Notes: generated by a model from the sequence alone, not told the origin. A stretch of DNA of 64,000 nucleotides from Zobellella maritima (GCF_003075035.1 NZ_QCZE01000001.1:2480759-2544758); one strand, 5' to 3'. Positions 7,156 to 15,854 are shown, counted from the stretch's first letter. Program-made: numbers and translations.

Positions 7156-9552
7156 CTATTTTACCAGCACATCCTCGGCCAGGGCTTCATCCTGCTCCAT
7201 CAGCTCCTGCATCTGCTGTACACCCCACAGCACCCGCTCCGGGGTTGCCGGGGCATCGATATGGGGATACTTGCGGTAGCCGGATACACTGGCAACCGCA
7301 TCTTTCAGCGCACACCAGACGGACATGCCCAGCATGAAGGGCGGCTCACCCACTGCCTTGGAATGGAATACGGTGTCTTCCGGATTCTTGCGGTTCTCCA
7401 CCAGCCTGACCCGGAAGTCGAGGGGCATATCGGCCACCGCCGGGATCTTGTAGCCGGCCGGCCCGTTGGTCATCAACCGGCCCTGGTCGTTCCACACCAG
7501 CTCTTCAGTGGTCAGCCAGCCCACCCCCTGGATGAAGCCACCTTCCACCTGGCCGATGTCGACGGCCGGGTTGAGGGAATCCCCCACGTCATGCAGTATG
7601 TCGGCACGCAATATCTTGTATTCACCGGTCAGGGTATCGATCACCACCTCGGAACAGGCCGCCCCGTAGGCAAAGTAGTAGAAGGGGCGGCCCCGGCCGG
7701 TGGCGTGGTCATAGTAGATCTTGGGCGTCCGGTAAAAGCCGGTGCTGGACAGGGAGATCTGGTTGAAATAGGCCAGCTGCACAAATTCCTGGAATGACAA
7801 TATCTGCTCGCGGATCTGCACAAAGTTGTTCTTGAACACCACTTCTTCCGGACTTACCTGGAAGTGACCCGCAGCCCAGTCAATCAGCCGCTGCTTGATG
7901 GTCTGGGCCGCATTCTGCGCCGCCTTGCCGTTCAAGTCTGCGCCGCTGGAGGCGGCGGTCGGCGAGGTATTGGGCACCTTGTCGGTATTGGTGGCGGTGA
8001 TCTGTATCTTGTCGATATCCACCTGGAATTCTTCCGCCACTATCTGGGCCACCTTGATGTTCAGCCCCTGCCCCATCTCGGTGCCGCCATGGTTGAGATG
8101 GATACTGCCGTCGGTGTAGATATGCACCAGGGCCCCGGCCTGATTGAGGAAGGTGGCGGTAAAGGAGATACCAAACTTCACCGGGGTGATGGCGATGCCT
8201 TTCTTCAGAATCGGGCTGTTGGCATTGAAGGCCTTGAGCTCTGCCCGGCGGCGGGCATAGTCGGAAGACTGCTCCAGATCCGCCACCAGCTCGTGGATGA
8301 TGTTGTGTTCCACCTGTTGATGGTAGTGAGTCACATTGCGCTCATCCTTGCCATAGAAGTTGATCTTGCGGATCTCCAGCGGATCCTTGCCAAGCACGGA
8401 GGCGATCTCGTCCATCACATGCTCTATGGTCATCATCCCCTGGGGGCCGCCGAAACCGCGATAGGCGGTATTGGAGGCAGTATTGGTCTTGCAGCGATGG
8501 CCGATCACGGTGGCCTCGCCCAGGTAATAGGCATTATCCGAATGGAACATGGCCCGATCGACAATGGATGAAGACAGGTCCGGTGAGTAACCGCAGTTGC
8601 CGGCCACGGTAATCTCCGCGGCCTCGATACGGCCGTTATCATCGAAGCCTATCTTGTACTGGTTGAAAAACGGATGACGCTTGCCGGTCATCATCATGTC
8701 TTCCATCCGCGGCAGACGCATCTTGGTCGGGCGACCGGTCAGCCTGGCCACCACGGCCGCCATACAGGCCGGACCGGCGGCCTGGGTTTCCTTGCCACCG
8801 AAACCACCGCCCATGCGGCGCATATCGATCACCACCTTGTGCATGGGGACATCCAGCACACTGGCCACCAGCTTCTGAACCTCGGTCGGATTCTGGCTGG
8901 AGGTAAACACCAGCATGCCGCCGTCTTCGGCGGGCACCGCCGTGCTTACCTGGGTTTCCAGATAGAAATGCTCCTGACCACCGATGTGCAGGCTGCCTTC
9001 AATCACATGCTTGGCGCGCTTGAGGCCAGCGGCGGAATCGCCACGCTGCTGCTTGTGGCTTTCGGTGACAAACAGCTCTTTCTCCAGGGCCTCCTCTACC
9101 GACAGCACGGCCGGCAGATCTTGGTATTCCACTATCGCCGCCATCGCCGCCCTGCGGGCAGTATCCAGGTCGTTGGCGGCCACCGCCAGCACCGGCTGAC
9201 CCACATATTCCACCAGGCCATCAGCCAGCAGTGGATCGCCGCTCAGCACGGGGCCGATATCCAGCTCACCGGGCACGTCCTCGGCGGTGATGGCGATCGC
9301 CACCCCCTCAAACTGGTAGCAGGGGCTGACATCGATGCGGGTGACCCTGGCATGGGCGCGCTCGGACAGCCGGGCATAGACATGCAGCTGGTTGGGAAAC
9401 TCGAGCCGATCGTCGATATAAACCGCCTCGCCGGACACCTGCTTGGCGGCGCTGTCGTGGGGAACGGGTTTGCCCACACCGGTTTGCAGATCCTGTTTGA
9501 CTCGCTCCATCATCTGTTCGATGGTGAGCATGTTCTTGTGCTGCTTAGACAT
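7156..9552 (-). CDS. xdhB: xanthine dehydrogenase, molybdopterin-binding large subunit
   Basis: This 798-residue protein is the molybdenum subunit that oxidises hypoxanthine to xanthine and xanthine to urate. Its aldehyde oxidase a/b hammerhead domain spans about residues 30-135. The cofactor-binding domain follows with GGGFGGKE, the arginine-containing RGFGGPQ, and the glycine-rich GTEMGQG. The catalytic glutamate lies in GEPPFMLG at about residue 736. Length and motifs match XdhB of Rhodobacter and Pseudomonas. The start overlaps the xdhA stop by 8 bases, so the two are translationally coupled. It acts in the cytoplasm as a complex with XdhA and requires XdhC for cofactor loading. Confidence 0.96.
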   Translation of the reverse strand: MSKQHKNMLTIEQMMERVKQDLQTGVGKPVPHDSAAKQVSGEAVYIDDRLEFPNQLHVYARLSERAHARVTRIDVSPCYQFEGVAIAITAEDVPGELDIGPVLSGDPLLADGLVEYVGQPVLAVAANDLDTARRAAMAAIVEYQDLPAVLSVEEALEKELFVTESHKQQRGDSAAGLKRAKHVIEGSLHIGGQEHFYLETQVSTAVPAEDGGMLVFTSSQNPTEVQKLVASVLDVPMHKVVIDMRRMGGGFGGKETQAAGPACMAAVVARLTGRPTKMRLPRMEDMMMTGKRHPFFNQYKIGFDDNGRIEAAEITVAGNCGYSPDLSSSIVDRAMFHSDNAYYLGEATVIGHRCKTNTASNTAYRGFGGPQGMMTIEHVMDEIASVLGKDPLEIRKINFYGKDERNVTHYHQQVEHNIIHELVADLEQSSDYARRRAELKAFNANSPILKKGIAITPVKFGISFTATFLNQAGALVHIYTDGSIHLNHGGTEMGQGLNIKVAQIVAEEFQVDIDKIQITATNTDKVPNTSPTAASSGADLNGKAAQNAAQTIKQRLIDWAAGHFQVSPEEVVFKNNFVQIREQILSFQEFVQLAYFNQISLSSTGFYRTPKIYYDHATGRGRPFYYFAYGAACSEVVIDTLTGEYKILRADILHDVGDSLNPAVDIGQVEGGFIQGVGWLTTEELVWNDQGRLMTNGPAGYKIPAVADMPLDFRVRLVENRKNPEDTVFHSKAVGEPPFMLGMSVWCALKDAVASVSGYRKYPHIDAPATPERVLWGVQQMQELMEQDEALAEDVLVK

Positions 9553-10990
9553 AAGACGTCACCCTGGTTTCCAATTTCAGACTCTGTTGCTCGATATAAA
9601 ACTTATAGAGCAGGTTGGCTGCGGTTTTGCTGCGATATTCCTTGCTGGCACGGAAGTCGGACAGGGGCTGGAAGTCCCCTTCCAGGGCCGTCATCGCCGC
9701 CTTGATGGTGTCACGGTTCCAATCCTGACCGATCAACGCCTGTTCACAACTACTGGCCCGTTTGGGTACAGCCGCCATGCCGCCGAACGCGATACGGGCA
9801 GCCGTCACCTTGCCCTGTTCGATGGTCAGGTTGAAGGCACCGCACACCGCCGAAATATCGTCGTCTATTCGTTTGGACAACTTGTATACCTTGAAGTGCT
9901 GATTGGCCCTGGGCTTGGGCACTATCACCCTTTCAATAAACTCGGACTCCTGTTGGGCGGTCACCTTGTAGCTCAGGAAATAATCCTCGACCGCCAGCTC
10001 CCGGATCTGCTCGCCCCGGCGCAGCTGCAGGCGGGCATCGAGGGCCATCAGCACGGGAGGCATATCACCGATGGGTGAGGCATTGCCGATATTGCCGCCC
10101 AGGGTACCCTGATTGCGGATCTGCAGGGAGGCGAAGCGGTGCAGCAACTCTCCCAGATCCGGGTAGAGAGCACTCAAGGCAGCATAGCTGTCGCTTAACG
10201 ATCGGGTGGCGCCGATGCTCAGGCTGTCGTCTGTTTCTTCAAGCTGCTTCATCTCGGCCACATTGCCCAGATAAATCATCTTCGGCAGCTCGCGATGAAA
10301 CTGGGTCACTTCCAGGGCCAGATCGGTGCCGCCGGCCAGCAGCCGGGCATCCGGATTTTTCAGCAGCAGTTCGGCCAGCTCGGTCACGGATGTGGGTGAA
10401 AAGCACAGCTTGTCATCCCCTTGCAGGGTCACCAGGGAATCCGTTTCGATCTGGGCCAGCTTGGCCACCACGTCCGCCTCGTAACGGGAAAAGTCGTCGG
10501 CCAGCCGGGGCTGCTCGGCGATCGCCTTGGCGGCGTCGACGATGGGACGGTAGCCGGTACAGCGGCACAGGTTGCCAGCCAGCGCCTCGAGAATATCGTG
10601 CTGGTCCGCCGCCGGCTTGTTCTTGCTGAGGGCAAACATCGACATGATAAAGCCCGGGGTACAGAAGCCGCATTGTGAACCATGAAAGTCCACCATGGCC
10701 TGTTGCACCGGGTGCAGGCTGCCATCCCGAGACCTGAGATCCTCGACCGTGATCAGCTGCTTGCCATGCAGGGCAGACACAAAGGTCAGACAGGAATTCA
10801 CGGAGCTATAGCGGATACGATCACCGTCCCGCTCACCCAGTACCACAGTGCAGGCGCCACAGTCGCCGGATGCACACCCTTCCTTGGTTCCACTCTTACC
10901 GACACGGCTGCGCAGGTAATTGAGTACCGTCATATTTGGCGAAAGGTCCTTCTCCTCCCGCAACTCCTGGTTAAGTAAGAACTTAATCAA
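9545..10990 (-). CDS. xdhA: xanthine dehydrogenase, iron-sulfur and FAD small subunit
   Basis: This 481-residue protein carries the electron-transfer domains of xanthine dehydrogenase. The plant-type [2Fe-2S] centre uses Cys39, Cys44, Cys47 and Cys67. A second [2Fe-2S] domain uses Cys107, Cys110, Cys142 and Cys144 (CGFCTPG and LCRCTGYRP). A FAD-binding domain occupies about residues 190-480, with [10 protein letters not shown] and [12 protein letters not shown]. The start is a TTG with AAGGAGG six bases ahead. It is the first gene of xdhABC-guaD, and the upstream 236-base region contains candidate sites for both local regulators. Confidence 0.96.
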   Translation of the reverse strand: MIKFLLNQELREEKDLSPNMTVLNYLRSRVGKSGTKEGCASGDCGACTVVLGERDGDRIRYSSVNSCLTFVSALHGKQLITVEDLRSRDGSLHPVQQAMVDFHGSQCGFCTPGFIMSMFALSKNKPAADQHDILEALAGNLCRCTGYRPIVDAAKAIAEQPRLADDFSRYEADVVAKLAQIETDSLVTLQGDDKLCFSPTSVTELAELLLKNPDARLLAGGTDLALEVTQFHRELPKMIYLGNVAEMKQLEETDDSLSIGATRSLSDSYAALSALYPDLGELLHRFASLQIRNQGTLGGNIGNASPIGDMPPVLMALDARLQLRRGEQIRELAVEDYFLSYKVTAQQESEFIERVIVPKPRANQHFKVYKLSKRIDDDISAVCGAFNLTIEQGKVTAARIAFGGMAAVPKRASSCEQALIGQDWNRDTIKAAMTALEGDFQPLSDFRASKEYRSKTAANLLYKFYIEQQSLKLETRVTSYV

Positions 10991-11063
10991 GCCTTGCCTC
11001 CTTCAGCTAAGTGCCGCGATTGCCGAACAACATATTATCTTCAGGTCTAATTAAAGTTAAAAA

Positions 11064-11079
11064 CTGACCCATTAGTCAA
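11064..11079. promoter_or_regulatory. RutR-like operator between xdhA and the MFS gene
   Basis: CTGACCCATTAGTCAA matches the E. coli RutR consensus TTGACCANNTGGTCAA at 11 of 14 defined positions and is palindromic as TGAC-N6-GTCA. It lies in the divergent promoter region, and a RutR-type TetR regulator is encoded 1.6 kb away. E. coli RutR is known to act on pyrimidine and purine genes. Confidence 0.5.
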
Positions 11080-11159
11080 GAAATTTTATTGTCACCAAAC
11101 GAGACCTTTTCGTACTTGATGATAAAATCCCTCGATAGAACAAGCCATTAACATGAAAA

Positions 11160-11169
11160 TTGTGTACGT
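11160..11169. promoter_or_regulatory. second GntR-like site upstream of xdhA/MFS
   Basis: TTGTGTACGT, preceded by AAAA, resembles the AAAATTGTATACGA sequence in front of the GntR gene (minus strand, 4696-4705 core) at 12 of 14 positions. It lies 58-67 bases ahead of the MFS start and 170-179 bases ahead of xdhA. The link to the GntR regulator is inferred. Confidence 0.35.
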
Positions 11170-11226
11170 TAGTGGCAGCATTTTTCTCTCCCCTTGTATT
11201 TAAAGTGTAGTTTCACAGGAGCAGCG

Positions 11227-12636
11227 ATGGGTCAGCCGACAGACAATCTCAGCCCTGAGCGGGTTATCCGGGTGTTTATGGGCGTGGCGCTGGCCATCAT
11301 GCTGGGGGCCCTTGAGATCACCCTGTTGATGCCCGCCCTCTCCCGGCTCGGCACCCTGTTTGACGCCCCGCATATAGCGCCCCTGCTGGTCAGCAGCTAC
11401 CTGTTTGCCATGACCCTGAGCATGCCTGTCTACGGTCAGCTCAGCGATCGCCTGGGCCGACGCACCTGTCAGTCCGTCGCCATCAGCCTGTTCACCCTGG
11501 GATCCCTGGCCAGCGGCCTGGTCGAGACGCTGCCGGCATTGATTGTCACCCGCCTGTTGACCGGCCTCGGGGGCGGCGGCCTGATTGCCTTGTCCTTCGC
11601 GGTTATCGCCGATGTGATACCGCCCCGCTATGTGGGCCGTTATCAGGGCTATATCTCGGCCATCTTCGCCATTTCCAGTGTTTCCGGCCCCCTGCTCGGC
11701 GCCCTGCTTATCGCCTGGTTCGACTGGCAGTGGCTGTTTTTATTCAAGGTCCCCCTCGGCCTGCTGGCACTGGCGCTTAATCATTGGGCGCTACGCGGGC
11801 TGGGCCATGGTGGCGTCAGGGGAGCCATCGATATCACGGGAATGACGCTCTTGCTTGTGGCGGCCCTGGGCTGGGCCATGGCCACCGACGCCCGGCTGCT
11901 CCTTCCGTCACTGGATGCTTACCGGTGGCCATTGCTGCTGCTGTCCACTGCCGTCAGCCTGCTGCTGATCTGGCATCAGTGGCGGCACCCTCATCCGGTG
12001 CTGCCTCTGCATTTCATAAGAGAGTCACTATTTCGTACTGCCATTCTGCTGTTGGCATTATCGGAAGCCATGCGCCTGGCATTGCTGGTGTATGTGCCTC
12101 TGGCTCTGGAAAGCACCCGGGGCATGAACCCCGATCAAACCAGCTGGATCCTGCTCTGGTTTATCCTGAGCGTGACCCTGGGCACTTTTATCAGCGGGAA
12201 ACGCATCGCCAAACAGGGCTATTGTCAGCCTTTCCCCCGACTGGGCGGCGTGATACTGGCCCTGGGCGGGATAGGGGTGCTACTGAACTTCAGCCTGCTC
12301 TGGGCCGGCTACTGGCTGCTGCCCATCCTGATTATCGGCGGGATTGGCATAGGATTTCTGATTGTGTCCTGCTCTATTGCGGTGCAAAACGCCCTGCCCC
12401 CGGGGCAAATGGGCTCGGGACTGGCGTTGATGAATTTTATCCGCTCTCTGGGGGGAACCCTGGGGGTGGCCCTGCTGGGCTGGCAATATCAGCAGCAGGA
12501 CAGCCCGGGTACCGACTGGATGCTGCCGGTGTTTATTATGGTGGCCAGTTATGGACTCTTTAGCCTGCTGTTCGGCCTGGTGATGCCGGACGCCCCGCTG
12601 GCCACCACCGCCAAGCATGATAACGCACAGCAATAG
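11227..12636 (+). CDS. MFS drug/metabolite transporter, DHA2 type
   Basis: This 469-residue, strongly hydrophobic protein has about 14 predicted membrane segments. It carries the MFS loop motif GQLSDRLGRR after the second segment and the DHA2-type LLTGLGGGGL and SSVSGPLLGALL segments. It belongs to the proton-coupled efflux branch (EmrB-like). I chose the ATG at 11227 because CAGGAGC lies before it. It is divergent from xdhA and convergent with a RutR-type regulator, so it may export purines, urate or a related compound. That substrate is a guess from context. Confidence 0.85.
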   Translation: MGQPTDNLSPERVIRVFMGVALAIMLGALEITLLMPALSRLGTLFDAPHIAPLLVSSYLFAMTLSMPVYGQLSDRLGRRTCQSVAISLFTLGSLASGLVETLPALIVTRLLTGLGGGGLIALSFAVIADVIPPRYVGRYQGYISAIFAISSVSGPLLGALLIAWFDWQWLFLFKVPLGLLALALNHWALRGLGHGGVRGAIDITGMTLLLVAALGWAMATDARLLLPSLDAYRWPLLLLSTAVSLLLIWHQWRHPHPVLPLHFIRESLFRTAILLLALSEAMRLALLVYVPLALESTRGMNPDQTSWILLWFILSVTLGTFISGKRIAKQGYCQPFPRLGGVILALGGIGVLLNFSLLWAGYWLLPILIIGGIGIGFLIVSCSIAVQNALPPGQMGSGLALMNFIRSLGGTLGVALLGWQYQQQDSPGTDWMLPVFIMVASYGLFSLLFGLVMPDAPLATTAKHDNAQQ

Positions 12637-12651
12637 CCTACGGGGTTTCGA

Positions 12652-13266
12652 TTATTCTGCGGTTTTCACGGCACATCCCTGGATCACCAGCCGGGTGATC
12701 AGGGCTGCGGCCTGCTCAAAATCCTGCTCATCAAGCTCTTCCTTGCCCAGGGTCATGGTTATCTGCCAGTTAAAGTCCGCATAGGTCTGGGTAGAGGCCC
12801 AGATGGAAAACAACAAATGCTTGGGATCAACCCTGTCCATCAGCCCCTGTTCCATCCACTCGGATAAGCGGGAGGTCAATATGCGGGTTTGTGCCGTCAG
12901 TCGCGCGACTATGTCCTGGGGAAGGTGGGGAGCGCCATGCATGATTTCATTGGCAAAAACCTTTGATGCATAAGGATACTCTTTTGAAATCAATAACTTG
13001 GTTCTGATATAGGCAGTCAGTGCCCGTACCGGATCCGAATATTCCACCAAGGGCTCGGAAGCGGCCAGCAGGGGCTCGACCATGCTCTCCAATACCGCCC
13101 GATAGAGCTTTTCCTTGCTGCCGAAATAATAATAGATATTGGGTTTGGGCAGTTCGGCCAAATCGGCAATCGCTGCTGTTTTGGTCGCCGCATAGCCGTG
13201 CTCGGCAAAGATGCGGCTGGCGGCGCGGATGATCTTTTCTTCATTCTTGGCTCGGATTCGGGACAT
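12652..13266 (-). CDS. TetR family regulator, RutR (YcdC) subfamily
   Basis: This 204-residue protein has an N-terminal TetR helix-turn-helix (KIIRAASRIFAEHGY, then ADLAELPKPNIYYYFGSKEKLY) at about residues 8-55. The C-terminal domain closely follows E. coli RutR, with FANEIMHGAPHL and HLLFSIWASTQTYADF. RutR binds uracil or thymine and controls pyrimidine use and some purine genes. The ATG at 13266 is preferred over an upstream TTG because a TTTGGAG lies in front of it. It converges on the MFS gene (15-base gap). A RutR-like box lies in front of xdhA/MFS, so it is a likely local regulator of purine use and efflux. Confidence 0.88.
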   Translation of the reverse strand: MSRIRAKNEEKIIRAASRIFAEHGYAATKTAAIADLAELPKPNIYYYFGSKEKLYRAVLESMVEPLLAASEPLVEYSDPVRALTAYIRTKLLISKEYPYASKVFANEIMHGAPHLPQDIVARLTAQTRILTSRLSEWMEQGLMDRVDPKHLLFSIWASTQTYADFNWQITMTLGKEELDEQDFEQAAALITRLVIQGCAVKTAE

Positions 13267-13336
13267 ACTGGGGCAGGACTCCAAAGGACTCAACGTGAAT
13301 CAGCCGAGTATAACAATAACGGGATCCCCCACAGTA

Positions 13337-13358
13337 GGTATAACGACAACCTTATACC
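13337..13358. promoter_or_regulatory. inverted repeat upstream of the RutR-type gene
   Basis: Perfect arms GGTATAA and TTATACC are separated by 8 bases, 71-92 bases ahead of the regulator's start. It could be an operator for self-control. It is unlike the RutR box, so another factor may bind it. Confidence 0.3.
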
Positions 13359-13373
13359 CCATGGCCTCGATGT

Positions 13374-13421
13374 ACAGCCTGCCGCCTGTAGCCGCCGCCA
13401 ATGCAATGGGCGGCAGGCTGT
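13374..13421 (-). terminator. long stem-loop after mgsA
   Basis: Thirteen-base perfect arms (ACAGCCTGCCGCC and GGCGGCAGGCTGT) enclose a 22-base loop, 5 bases past the mgsA stop. There is no T run, so this is either a non-canonical terminator or a 3' protective stem. Confidence 0.45.
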
Positions 13422-13425
13422 GGCA

Positions 13426-13884
13426 CTATTTCGTCCTTTCCTTGATATAGCCCTCATAATCAGGGATCTTGATGCCGAAACTGCGGGTCATTTGCACACT
13501 GTCCATCAACATATCTGCGGTAGAGACATTGGTCGCTACCGGGATGTTCCAGACAGTCGCCAACCGCAGCAGGGCCTTCACATCCGGATCATGGGGGACC
13601 GCGTTCAGCGGATCCCAGAAAAAGATCAGCACGTCGATCTTGCTCTCTGCAATCATGGCCCCCAACTGCTGATCCCCCCCCATGGGACCCGACATCAGGC
13701 AGCGCACCGGCAACCCGACTTTACGACTTAACATGGTTCCGGTGGTGCCGGTGGCATAAAGATGATGCAGCTTCAGCTGTTCGCAACGGCTCGATACCCA
13801 TTCAAGCAGCTGCTCTTTTTTATGATCATGAGCAACCAGGGCTACGTGTTTATGAGGAGGCAGGACGCGCTCTATCTCTTTCAT
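13426..13884 (-). CDS. mgsA: methylglyoxal synthase
   Basis: This 152-residue protein converts dihydroxyacetone phosphate to methylglyoxal and phosphate, a bypass of lower glycolysis used under phosphate stress. The catalytic aspartate is Asp71 in [12 protein letters not shown], at the E. coli position. Phosphate-binding residues lie in ATGTTGTML near residues 44-52, and the C-terminal half matches the MGS-like fold. Length equals the E. coli enzyme (152). It lies between bfr and the RutR-type regulator, with hairpins on both sides, so it is probably transcribed alone. Confidence 0.97.
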   Translation of the reverse strand: MKEIERVLPPHKHVALVAHDHKKEQLLEWVSSRCEQLKLHHLYATGTTGTMLSRKVGLPVRCLMSGPMGGDQQLGAMIAESKIDVLIFFWDPLNAVPHDPDVKALLRLATVWNIPVATNVSTADMLMDSVQMTRSFGIKIPDYEGYIKERTK

Positions 13885-13955
13885 CTATTTTCTTCCTTTG
13901 TATGAACTGTCCCCATGTTACCCAAAGCCATGCTCAATACGCAGCCCAAAAACAG

Positions 13956-13975
13956 AAAAAGCCCCTGATGGGGCT
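13956..13975 (-). terminator. rho-independent terminator after bfr
   Basis: On the minus strand, a stem AGCCCC/GGGGCT with a 4-base loop is followed directly by five Ts (13956-13960 on the plus strand are A). It lies 25 bases past the bfr stop. Confidence 0.75.
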
Positions 13976-13999
13976 AATGACTCGATGAAACCGGCAGCG

Positions 14000-14476
14000 T
14001 CAATCTTCGTCTACAAACTGAGCCTGCTGATAGCTCTGGATACCGACTCGGTCGATCAGGCCCAGCTGGGTTTCCAGCCAATCGACATGCTCTTCCTCTT
14101 CATCCAGTATCTCGTTAAGCAGATCACGGCTGACATAATCACGGATTGTTTCGGCATAGGCGATGGCTTCTTTCAGATCGGGAATACCGTCCATCTCGAG
14201 GGACAGGTCTGCCTTGAGCATCTCGAGGGTATCTTCGCCAATGCGCAGCCGGCCAAGATCTTGCAGGTTGGGTATCCCCTCGAGGAAGAGGATACGTTCG
14301 ATAATCTTGTCGGCATGGTTCATCTCATCGATGGACTCGTGATACTCCTTATCTGCCAAATGCTTGAGTCCCCAGTCCTTGTACATCCTGGCATGCAGGA
14401 AATACTGGTTGATAGCCACCAGCTCATTGCCCAACACCTTGTTCAGGTGGGTAATAATCTTGGGATCCCCTTTCAT
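14000..14476 (-). CDS. bfr: bacterioferritin
   Basis: This 158-residue haem-containing ferritin stores iron in a 24-subunit shell. The haem ligand Met52 and the ferroxidase residues Glu18, Glu51 and His54 lie at their E. coli positions, and [11 protein letters not shown] supplies the late Glu and His ligands. Length equals E. coli Bfr (158). It follows bfd by 67 bases and is probably in the same Fur-controlled transcript. An unusual perfect 9-base inverted repeat sits just ahead of its ribosome site. Confidence 0.97.
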   Translation of the reverse strand: MKGDPKIITHLNKVLGNELVAINQYFLHARMYKDWGLKHLADKEYHESIDEMNHADKIIERILFLEGIPNLQDLGRLRIGEDTLEMLKADLSLEMDGIPDLKEAIAYAETIRDYVSRDLLNEILDEEEEHVDWLETQLGLIDRVGIQSYQQAQFVDED

Positions 14477-14488
14477 ACAAGACGACTC

Positions 14489-14516
14489 CTATCTTTATCA
14501 GGTGTTGTAAAGATAG
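14489..14516 (-). promoter_or_regulatory. perfect inverted repeat just ahead of the bfr ribosome site
   Basis: Nine-base arms (CTATCTTTA and TAAAGATAG) enclose a 10-base loop. On the minus strand the stem ends inside AGATAGGAGTC, where the AGGAG is the likely bfr Shine-Dalgarno sequence. In the bfd-bfr mRNA this hairpin could affect bfr translation, or mark an RNA or protein binding site. Confidence 0.45.
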
Positions 14517-14543
14517 TTCAGGGATCTAAATTGTAAAGCTGGC

Positions 14544-14735
14544 TCAGGCGACTTCGTAATACTCGCAAACCTTGGCATTTTCCTCGGCCAGGATCGCCAT
14601 CGCCACCGGCACGCACTTGCCGCACTGGGAGCTCACCCCCAGTTCACGCTTCAGCTCTTTGAATTCCGTCTTGCCTTCGGCAATCGCGGCCCTCAGCTGT
14701 CGCTCGGTAATTCCCTTGCAAAGACACACATACAT
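14544..14735 (-). CDS. bfd: bacterioferritin-associated ferredoxin
   Basis: This 63-residue [2Fe-2S] protein delivers electrons to Bfr to release stored iron. The cluster ligands Cys4, Cys6, Cys38 and Cys41 (CLC and QCGKC) are all present. The ATG at 14735 follows GGAGG and is preferred over a start 7 residues upstream. Bfd normally pairs with Bfr, whose gene lies 67 bases downstream. A strong Fur box stands 36-50 bases ahead of the start, which fits iron-starvation induction. Confidence 0.96.
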   Translation of the reverse strand: MYVCLCKGITERQLRAAIAEGKTEFKELKRELGVSSQCGKCVPVAMAILAEENAKVCEYYEVA

Positions 14736-14771
14736 CAACGCATCCTCCAAATTCAATGCGTTAAATCTAAA

Positions 14772-14786
14772 TGATAGTGGTTATCA
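14772..14786. promoter_or_regulatory. Fur box upstream of bfd
   Basis: TGATAGTGGTTATCA matches the 7-1-7 Fur consensus TGATAATNATTATCA at 12 of the 14 defined positions, with perfect TGATA/TATCA ends. It lies 37-51 bases ahead of the bfd start. Iron-bound Fur would block bfd-bfr transcription when iron is plentiful. Confidence 0.7.
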
Positions 14787-14803
14787 ATGCAAGTTCTCTT
14801 TGG

Positions 14804-15244
14804 CTACATTTTACCCTCTTTGTGATCTTGGTAAATGCCCTGCAGCCGGGCCTCGCTTCCCTGCAGATCATAGCCGGCCTGCCGGCCCAGCCGAAGCAAG
14901 TCGGCGGGCGGCGTATGCAGGGCCTGCGACAGGGACCAGAGGGTAATGGAGCGGGTACCGGTACGACAGAAGGCCAGGGTATGGCCCGCCCTCGCCAATG
15001 CCTGCCGAAATTGAACGATGGCCTCTTCGGTAAAGTTACCGGAGCTTATCGGGATCCAATACCAGTCAAGATCCATGGACCTAGCGGCCTCGGCCAGCTG
15101 TGATGCCGTGGGCTGTTCCACCACCTCATGATCGGGGCGATTACAAATCAGGGTAGTGAAGCCCCTGCTCTTCAACTCGGCCAGATCGGCCGGGGTTATT
15201 TGATCTGCGACGGAAAAGTCCGCCGTAACCTGTCGGATTTCCAT
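14804..15244 (-). CDS. DUF442 / TIGR01244 family protein (dual-specificity phosphatase-like)
   Basis: This 146-residue protein belongs to the TIGR01244 family, fused in some bacteria to beta-lactamase-like sulfur transferases. The phosphatase-like loop CRTGTRS (C-x5-R pattern) lies near residue 95 in AFCRTGTRSITLWSL. Its fold is cysteine-phosphatase/rhodanese-like. The ATG at 15244 has AAGGTGG ahead of it and replaces a longer start. It lies 68 bases upstream of bfd on the same strand, with the Fur box in between, so a link to sulfide or iron chemistry is possible but unproven. Confidence 0.8.
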   Translation of the reverse strand: MEIRQVTADFSVADQITPADLAELKSRGFTTLICNRPDHEVVEQPTASQLAEAARSMDLDWYWIPISSGNFTEEAIVQFRQALARAGHTLAFCRTGTRSITLWSLSQALHTPPADLLRLGRQAGYDLQGSEARLQGIYQDHKEGKM

Positions 15245-15386
15245 AGGCCACCTTGATGCGAAATGTGAGCGGCGAATGAGCACAGCCCGTGCTGGCCCCG
15301 GATCACATAGTGGACCGCCCTCACTATAAGATCAATGACTGTTCCGGTTAGCGCGTATCCGTCCGTGAAAATCAAAAATCCCATCA

Positions 15387-15415
15387 AATAAAAACGCAGC
15401 CAGCCGGCTGCGTTT
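15387..15415 (-). terminator. rho-independent terminator after sspB
   Basis: A 10-base perfect stem (AAACGCAGCC and GGCTGCGTTT, loop AGCC) lies just past the sspB stop and is followed by TTTTATTT on the minus strand. Confidence 0.8.
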
Positions 15416-15416
15416 G

Positions 15417-15851
15417 TTATTTTACGACCTTCAGGGAGGGCCTGCCTTTCCTGGGTGGCGGGGATGGCTCTTCCATGTCTGGAGCCGGGGTTGTCTCTTC
15501 GTTTTCCATTTCCGCCAGCCAGGCTTCATAAGCCGGCTCGGGAGGAAAGAAGGTACCGGCACCATTTTCCCGGGCCTGAACGGCAATCACCGCCGCCATC
15601 GGCACATAAACCTGAAACGGCGATCCGCCGAAGCGGGCGTTAAAACTGACCGCCTCATTATCCATATGCAGGCCGACCACGGCTGAGGGTGAAATGCTCA
15701 GCACTATCTGGCCGTCCTGTACGAACTGCCGGGGTACCTGGGTATGAGGTACATCGGCATTAACCAGCAGGTGGGGGGTCAGCTCATTATCCAGCAGCCA
15801 GTCATAGAAGGCGCGCAGCAGATAGGGACGACTGGGAGTCAGGTTGTCCAT
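15417..15851 (-). CDS. sspB: stringent starvation protein B (ClpXP adaptor)
   Basis: This 144-residue adaptor binds the ssrA tag of stalled-translation products and hands them to ClpXP. The N-terminal ~110 residues form the substrate-binding domain (RPYLLRAFYDWL, VNADVPHTQVPRQFV, SFNARFGG). The variable acidic linker ends in the ClpX-binding tail RPSLKVVK. I chose the ATG at 15851 because AAGGTG lies six bases ahead; a GTG one codon earlier is possible. It follows sspA by 3 bases, the universal gammaproteobacterial pair, and a terminator follows. Confidence 0.97.
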   Translation of the reverse strand: MDNLTPSRPYLLRAFYDWLLDNELTPHLLVNADVPHTQVPRQFVQDGQIVLSISPSAVVGLHMDNEAVSFNARFGGSPFQVYVPMAAVIAVQARENGAGTFFPPEPAYEAWLAEMENEETTPAPDMEEPSPPPRKGRPSLKVVK

Positions 15852-15854
15852 CAC

